From contig NC_079206.1 in NCBI RefSeq assembly GCF_026745355.1, forward strand, positions 20,656,392 through 20,720,391: 64,000 bases of DNA, in the 5' to 3' direction. Under the pieces are notes generated by a model. The model was not told where the DNA came from. It saw only the letters and a list, made by a program, of their open reading frames with translations, and made no database searches. Of the stretch, positions 58,340 to 64,000 are shown in pieces; position 1 is the first letter of the stretch, and each line of letters starts with the position of its first letter. Source of the stretch: Beta vulgaris subsp. vulgaris. Lineage: Eukaryota; Streptophyta; Magnoliopsida; Caryophyllales; Amaranthaceae. Made by a program: the position numbers and the translations under genes.

Positions 58340-60124
58340 ATCTTTCTTGGGTTCCTTTCCTTCAGGAACAATAGATTTCTTTTTCCAAATTACTTTACTT
58401 GTTTCCAAGTTCTCATTGATTCGACCAAGTCTTTTAGGAAAGAGTTCCTAAAATGACCAGTGTTCCCACAAAACATACAAATTTATCACTTGGTAAATCA
58501 ACTCTCTTTTTAGGTTTTTCAAATTTCTTTTTGTGATTAAAACCAAGACCTTCAGTTCGTTTTGTTTGAGGGTTCTTAATCCAGTTTGGAATAGGTAGCA
58601 TTTTCTTTTCATTTCTCATTTGGTGCAGTTCCCCTACAAGTTCTTTATTTTCAATTTCCAAAAATGAAACATGATTTTTCAATTCGTTTATTTCAGATTT
58701 GAAACTTTGCAAGGGAACTGACTTAATGTCAAATGAACTTACTTCAGGAACAAACTCTTTTAGTTGTGAAACTCAAGACTTAACAAGTAGTTCTCATTTT
58801 AAGATTTTCGAAATCTCTCTTAATTTAAGATTTTGTCAAACAATTCGAAAAATCTTTTCTCAATATACACGAACACTTTTAAGCCAAGAGGTATGTTCCT
58901 TTTGTCATTAGTTTGACATTGTTTTAGTTTAATGGTTTCATCTTTGCAATCATTTACAGCGTCAACAATAAACTCAAATAATTTTTCTTTACTTAAAGAA
59001 TTAAGACGAGTTTTGATGGTGTCTAGACTTGCCTCAAGAGATTCAATCTCTTTATCAGATTCGGATTGTCAAGAGCCATAAGAGAAGTTTGCAGTCTCCT
59101 CATTTGGTTGAGGATCATCTTTTCCTCAGGTCAGAGTCTCCCCATGCAGCAACCATAGCTTTCTTCTTGTCAGATCGAGTATAGGAGTTTTTGTATTCTT
59201 TGTTCCTATCTCTGCTCTGTTCCCTTCCTTTGCCTTTTTCTTGTTCCCATTGGGGACAATCCTTGATGAAGTGCTCAGAATGCCACACTTATGACAAACA
59301 AGTTTGTTAGAATATTTCTTATTCTTACCTTTGTAATCACCTTTCTTCATGTTCCTAAACATTCTTTTGAATTTTCGGACCATGAGAGCAGATTCTTCTT
59401 CATCTGTTTCTGAGCCTTCACTTTCATCAGCTTTTAAGGCAATCGACTTTTTGCTTGGACTGTCTCATTCTCATTGTCCAATTGCAACTCATGAGTCATG
59501 AGGAACCAGCAAGTTGTTCCAAATTGAACTTAGTAAAGTCCTTAGTTTCCTGCAAGGCAGTTACCTTAGCCATCCAACGATCCCTAGGAAGGCTCCTTAG
59601 GACCTTTCGTACCTGTTCCTCAGATGTAATCACTTTACCAAGAGATGTTAGCTCATTAATTATATAGTAAAGCGTGTAAACATGTCTTGGATAGACTCTT
59701 TTGATTTCATTTGAAAAATTCATATTGGTTCATCAAAAGATCTATTTTTGATCTCTTAACTTCACTCGTACCTTCATGAGTGACTTCAAGAAGATCCCAA
59801 ATTTGTTTTGCGGTTTTACATCCTGACACGATTGTGTTCATGAGGACCAAGACCACAATGAAGCAATTTTATAGCAAGAGCATTAATTTCCATCTTTTCG
59901 AAATCAGCTTTATCAAAATCAGATATAGATTTAGGAATTACCTCATTCTTGTCATTAGTGGTAGTGACTTCAAAATCACCTACCTCTATGACTCTCCATA
60001 CCTGGTAATTGTCGGCTTTGATAAAGATCTCCATTCTGTTCTTCCAGTAAGTGTAAAACTTACCATTGAACATTGGTGGCCTCTGCGTAGAGTACCCTTC
60101 TTCCAGTTTCTCTCTAGTATTCAT
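58340..60124 (-). pseudogene. Gag of element B, broken
   Basis: The start is taken at 60124, just after the primer site. It opens MNTREKLEEGYSTQRPPMFN with the YWKNRMEIFIKADNYQVWRV segment of Sirevirus/Copia gag. Frames then shift at about 59815, 59495 and 59280. A zinc knuckle begins CHKCG near 59290 but is split by a frameshift. A second knuckle of the form CX2CX4H is near 58450-58480, again out of frame. Between them is a helical region (ELKNHVSFLEIENKELVGEL). Gag would form virus-like particles in the cytoplasm; this copy cannot. Confidence 0.82.
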
Positions 60125-60172
60125 ATTTTTCAAGATCTTGAACTCAACAGGGTTTCCTGAATATAGAGTTCC

Positions 60173-60184
60173 GCTCTGATACCA
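60173..60184 (-). other. Primer-binding site of element B
   Basis: On the minus strand TGGTATCAGAGC, the exact plant initiator-Met-tRNA primer site, two bases from the 5' LTR. Confidence 0.92.
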
Positions 60185-60186
60185 AT

Positions 60187-61757
60187 TGTTGTATAATATG
60201 AGCACTATAAGAGGGGGGTGAATTATAGTGAGAGAATAAGCACTACTTTTTGCGGAATTAAAAGTAAACTTGGGAACAAACAATGGGAACACGAGAGATT
60301 TTACGAGGAAAAACTTCCTAGGCCTAGTAGGAAGAAACAACCTCGACCACAAGGGATTTTAAACAACTTTCCACTATAATAGGCCAAAACAACTCTGATT
60401 ACAACCTATTACTTTTCTCTCGATTCTCAACTTAAGTCACTCAACTCAAGTTCCCAACGACAGTTCCAACAACTGACGTTTTCTCTCAAACTTCACTCGA
60501 AGTTCCTTTCTCTTTCTCTTTCTCCTTCTCTTGCTTCACTCAAAGCTTTCTCACACTTACAAGAGTTCACTCAAACCCTTTTTCTCAAAAATACACTTTG
60601 TAAAACAATGGAAGAGTAATAAAACTCGATTAATGTAAGTATGAATTCTCTTAAGGAAAGGCACTGACACTTTAGATAACTTAAGACAAATTAACTAAGT
60701 CAGACACAATTTTCTCAAATGAATTAGGCGCCTATTTATAGACTTTTAAGCCAAGACATGATTTCCACTAACTTAGACCATTATCACATGTTCTCCATGA
60801 TTTTTAATTAATTATTTAAATTAAATTAATTATTCCATGTCATGTCATCATCCACTAATCCATTACTTCACTTCATAGAAGCAGTAACAAAGTACGTGGT
60901 TTTGCAAACTTGGAGAATAATTAATCTTATTTAATTTAATTAAATACTTGGAGGATAATTAACTTAGGCCACTAAATCCACTAACTCCATAAACATGTAG
61001 CAGTAAATCATTTAGGCGTGTAAGCTAGAATTTAGGAAATAAATAAATAAAAATCCTTTAGCTAGTTTTTAGGAAAAAATCTTTTTCAAAATCTTTTATA
61101 AAAATCGGAAACATTTTTTTGTATTTCAAAAAATCCGAAACATTTTGAAAACCGGAAATAATATATTTTCGAAAATTAAAACTTTTAAATAAAATGTAAA
61201 AGATAAAATATATTAAAAAGATAATTTGAAAATCAGTTATTTAAAATCAGAAAATCTATTTAAAATCTTTTCCTAACAAACTTAAACTAACTTCCTAAAA
61301 TTATGGATCTTAGTCAAATTATCCCTAAAAACTCTAACAACTATATTGGGCACACAATTATCTTAGGCGCACAATATTAGTCACTTAGAGTTCCTAAATT
61401 AGTTTTAAAGTCTTGTTCCCTAATTATTAAGTCTTTTCCTAAGCCTTGTTCCTATAGTGCCAGGTCTGTTCCTTTCATGGGAACAGAACCAAGTTCCTTT
61501 GAGAATTCACCACGAACTTAATAAGCTATTACTCAACCTTAACAAGAAGATTAATAAATACCCTAATGTATTCTAATCTTCATTCCATGCTTGATTCTTC
61601 ATTTCTCGAACATCTTTACTTCGATCTTGATTAATTCTCCGCTTTAATCTTCAATCAAGTATTCTCTTAGCTCGAGCATGAATTACCTTGCAACAACATA
61701 AATAAAATATACTATGTCTTTTGTGGTTAGGTCATCTTCAAAACTCAAGGGTCAACA
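60187..61757 (-). repeat. 5' LTR of element B
   Basis: 1571 bp, collinear with 50786-52349 with scattered small differences. The inverted pair GTTCCTTTCATGGGAAC recurs at 61468-61484. Confidence 0.92.
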
Positions 61758-61809
61758 AGTGTTATAAGTCAAAGTGGGTAAACTGATAAAGGACGGAGGT
61801 AGTATGTCA

Positions 61810-62250
61810 AAAGGAAAAATATTCGTGAATAAATCATCCGATGAATTAGCGAGGCTAACATTGCTACTGCAGCTCTAGGGAACCAACATAACCAATCTAC
61901 TAAAAAGTGTAAAAATGATTAAGGAATAATGGCGGTGAGAAAACCAACAATGACACCAAGTATGACGAACAATCCATGCGCATAGATTTCAGCTGATCAA
62001 ATAACCAATTTTGGATCAATTTTGTGAACCTGCACAGTAACAAGAACATAGCAGATGAGCCAGTTATCCGCACAAAAACAAGTCCCAGAAATCAATTTAA
62101 GACAATAATACAAATTTGGTGTTATATTTTGTCACCTTGCTCTAATTTTAAGAAAAATTAAACGCAAATGTTGCTCTTGAAGTTCGAAACGCACTCCTTG
62201 CAATTAGATTGGCAGCCTTCCATAGTTCCATCTCACCGTCAGAAGCTAAT
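61810..62250 (-). other. Exon-like membrane-protein fragment (U4)
   Basis: Fourth copy of the fragment. It has several extra one-base losses (near 61926 and 61973), so its frame is broken. Confidence 0.38.
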
Positions 62251-62255
62251 TATGA

Positions 62256-62833
62256 AAAAGGTTATTTTTTTTTGAAAGAGAAATTTCATTAATTGAAGGT
62301 CAAACGGCATCTACAATAGGTATTAAGTAAAAACAAGAACAATTAAACAAGACTAAATCAAATTTGTCTTCGAAGAAAAAACTACAATGAACCAGATCGA
62401 ACAATACAGCACAACCCCTTGTATTTGCTAAATTAAGCATCTATTGATGAGGAAGTCTATCATTCTGATATAGTTTGGGAAGAACATTATTGATCGAGTC
62501 AGGTTGACCGCATCCGAGATTCTAATACCTTCATGTTGAGTCTCAAACTTCAACCAATGAGAATAATTTCTCATACCTAAAAACAAAAGAACCATACTCA
62601 TAACTCCATAGGGGAGAAGGAGATCTTCAAAACAGAAACTAAAAACCCATAGCATGGTTTGAGAAAATCTCATAAAGAGAGACTAATTTATTGAACAAAA
62701 CATGAAATGAAAAAACTGAAAATAAAAGGGGAAAAGGGGCTTACCATGGATGAAAACATCCATGGCAGCCCCTAATTTATAAAGAAGGGATAGCAGAGGC
62801 TAGGGTTTGAGAGAGAGAAAAAGAAAGGGGGGC
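62256..62833 (-). mobile_element. LINE derivative, 5' end truncated by rearrangement (U4)
   Basis: The poly(T) end and body are as in U1. At 62833 the sequence jumps from the leader (AAGGGGGGCT) to TTTGCGATGACCATATAT, normally about 1.3 kb further on. The second target duplication, the Helitron and the GGGCCCGTTC MITE are therefore missing. Confidence 0.65.
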
Positions 62834-63099
62834 TTTGCGATGACCATATATTTTTTATTAATAATAACCATTTTGTCTAAAAAGTTCTATCAAAATACTT
62901 CCGGTTATTAATAATAACCATTTTATGAATTGTGTGCTTTGCGATGACCATATATTTTTTATTCTAGCGATTCAATGCATGTAAAGCTCTTACTAAACAG
63001 ATTAAGTTTCGTATTACATCTGTTCAAGGACAAGATTGAAAGACATGTTAATTTGTTCAAATTTTTTTGTGTTGTAAACTTTTGCTACTTTAGGATGTA
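62834..63099. other. Rearranged spacer with local duplication (U4)
   Basis: TTTGCGATGACCATATAT occurs twice (about 62834 and 62938), and TTATTAATAATAACCATTTT also twice (about 62857 and 62907). In the other units each occurs once. This looks like a deletion repaired with copied filler. Confidence 0.6.
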
Positions 63100-64000
63100 C
63101 TCGCTCGTTCCATAAAGTTCGTATCACTTTACGTATGTTTAAGAGTGTTTCTATAAAGTTATTTCCATTTATATACTTTATTATAAAATTCAATATTTAA
63201 AAGTACATATCGAGACAAATCAAACAAGACCTAGATGACTATACTTTCACTTAACCATAAATCATAAAGGATAGTCAAAGGGAAATTTATAAATGGTGTC
63301 AAAAGTGAAAGAGTAATTATTAAAAAGGAACAAAGTAGTATCATCCTAATTAAAATCAATAAAGTACAAACATATAAGTGTTTTTTTGTGGACTATGGTA
63401 AGTTACATCTGAAAACACTTTGTATTGTTTGCTCATAAGAGTCCTTTAATGGATAGATCAGATCTAACAATATGTCAATCAAATTTCATTATTAAATAAT
63501 ATGAGAGTTACTAATTGATTCTCGAAATCTTGATCTAATTTCTTAAGGATATATAGTTTAATGAAATATTTGTAAATGAAATATATTGTCTATTTATTAG
63601 TTAATTCATACGTTATATTTTTTTTAATGATGGAAACTTATTTTCTCTTTACTTTGATTAAATTATATTTAGCACATAGGCTTAATCATATTATCGCTAC
63701 TTTTTATGTGTTTTATTTAGCTAAATATTTATGAACTTTTACACCATGGTTTTGGGGAAACTATCATAAAATCTTAAATTTATTAAACTAAAAATTCGCG
63801 TATGATATAATTTGCTTGGGTCAAAACCCTATACTAAAAATTTTCTGTTCAAATATATTATCAGCATACATCTTTTCCGTACACCATGAGAATAATATAT
63901 AGTTTAACTATTGAGTGTAAATATAGTACTTTAAGATATATTTTTTTTCTAAGAGAATCTTATTTTGCAAAGGGGATAATATATGTGGTGGTTTATGATC
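63100..64000. other. Second Stowaway-like MITE and AT-rich spacer (U4)
   Basis: The MITE copy is at about 63100-63335. The rest, to the window edge, is the same gene-free AT-rich spacer as 8054-9474. Confidence 0.55.

Larger units (their letters stand above)
50786..61757 (-). mobile_element. Sirevirus-type Copia element B, near full length
   Basis: 10,972 bp flanked by AGTGT (50781-50785 and 61758-61762), inserted in the surviving half of the Stowaway MITE. LTRs are 50786-52349 (3') and 60187-61757 (5'). Read leftwards from the primer site: gag with two zinc knuckles, protease, integrase, reverse transcriptase, RNase H, then a long post-pol ORF. Domain order (integrase before reverse transcriptase) is Copia. 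Multiple frameshifts and a deletion at the integrase/reverse-transcriptase boundary make it non-autonomous. Its LTRs are related to but clearly different from those of element A, so they are two families or subfamilies. Confidence 0.92.
45105..64000. repeat. Tandem unit U4 (incomplete at the right edge)
   Basis: Shares the B3 deletion with U3. Private features: gag reduced to about 80 bp, an L1 LINE at 46664-49572, Sirevirus B at 50786-61757 and a rearrangement at 62833-62960. The Athila, chromovirus-like LTR and CACTA parts lie beyond the window. Confidence 0.88.

Overview
The window is AT-rich plant nuclear DNA made almost entirely of nested transposable elements. LTR retrotransposons with initiator-Met-tRNA primer sites, CACTA elements, Stowaway-type MITEs, a Helitron, L1-type LINEs and a plant-only B3-domain gene all point to a flowering plant, probably a eudicot. 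A Caryophyllales/Amaranthaceae source (spinach-like) is an impression only. There is no sign of prokaryotic or organellar sequence.

The organising feature is a direct tandem array of a roughly 12.3-kb unit. Four copies are visible: U1 (about 799-13110), U2 (13111-26873), U3 (26874-45104) and U4 (45105 to the right edge, incomplete). Each basic unit reads left to right: a minus-strand Ty1/Copia gag fragment and LTR end; a satellite-like AACTTAT-rich segment (A1); a CACTA-like end with subterminal repeats; a second A segment (A2); a single-exon B3-domain gene; a Stowaway MITE; an unidentified exon-like membrane fragment; a 0.6-kb LINE derivative; a Helitron; a MITE with GGGCCCGTTC ends; another Stowaway; a long AT-rich stretch; an Athila-like Gypsy LTR/leader and ORF1 remnant; a chromovirus-like LTR fragment; a CACTA element carrying a hairpin array; and a truncated plus-strand LTR. 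Each unit joins the next at the same kind of breakpoint, plus-strand LTR against gag interior.

The copies have private histories. U1 holds the only intact B3 gene (3938-4660). U2 holds a frameshifted copy, and a CACTA element (14338-15818) whose empty site is preserved in U3 and U4. U3 and U4 share a 1.4-kb deletion that removed the whole B3 gene, so they probably derive from one another. U3 then received Sirevirus-type Copia element A (30948-37358, TSD CAAAC). U4 received a 5'-truncated L1 LINE (46664-49572, 15-bp TSD) and Sirevirus-type element B (50786-61757, TSD AGTGT). Element B carries gag, protease, integrase, reverse transcriptase, RNase H and an extra post-pol ORF, in several broken frames.

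The only plausible functional host gene is the U1 B3 gene. I did not find a clearly new biological system. The items most worth checking are the array itself and the fate of B3 across it, the hairpin arrays with constant arms and variable loops in two CACTA families, the inverted GTTCC/GGGAAC pairs spread through the Sirevirus elements, and the GGTGCGCCCGCACC clusters in the Athila leader. A dense run of single-base deletions in U3 (about 37600-39500) may reflect assembly quality rather than biology.
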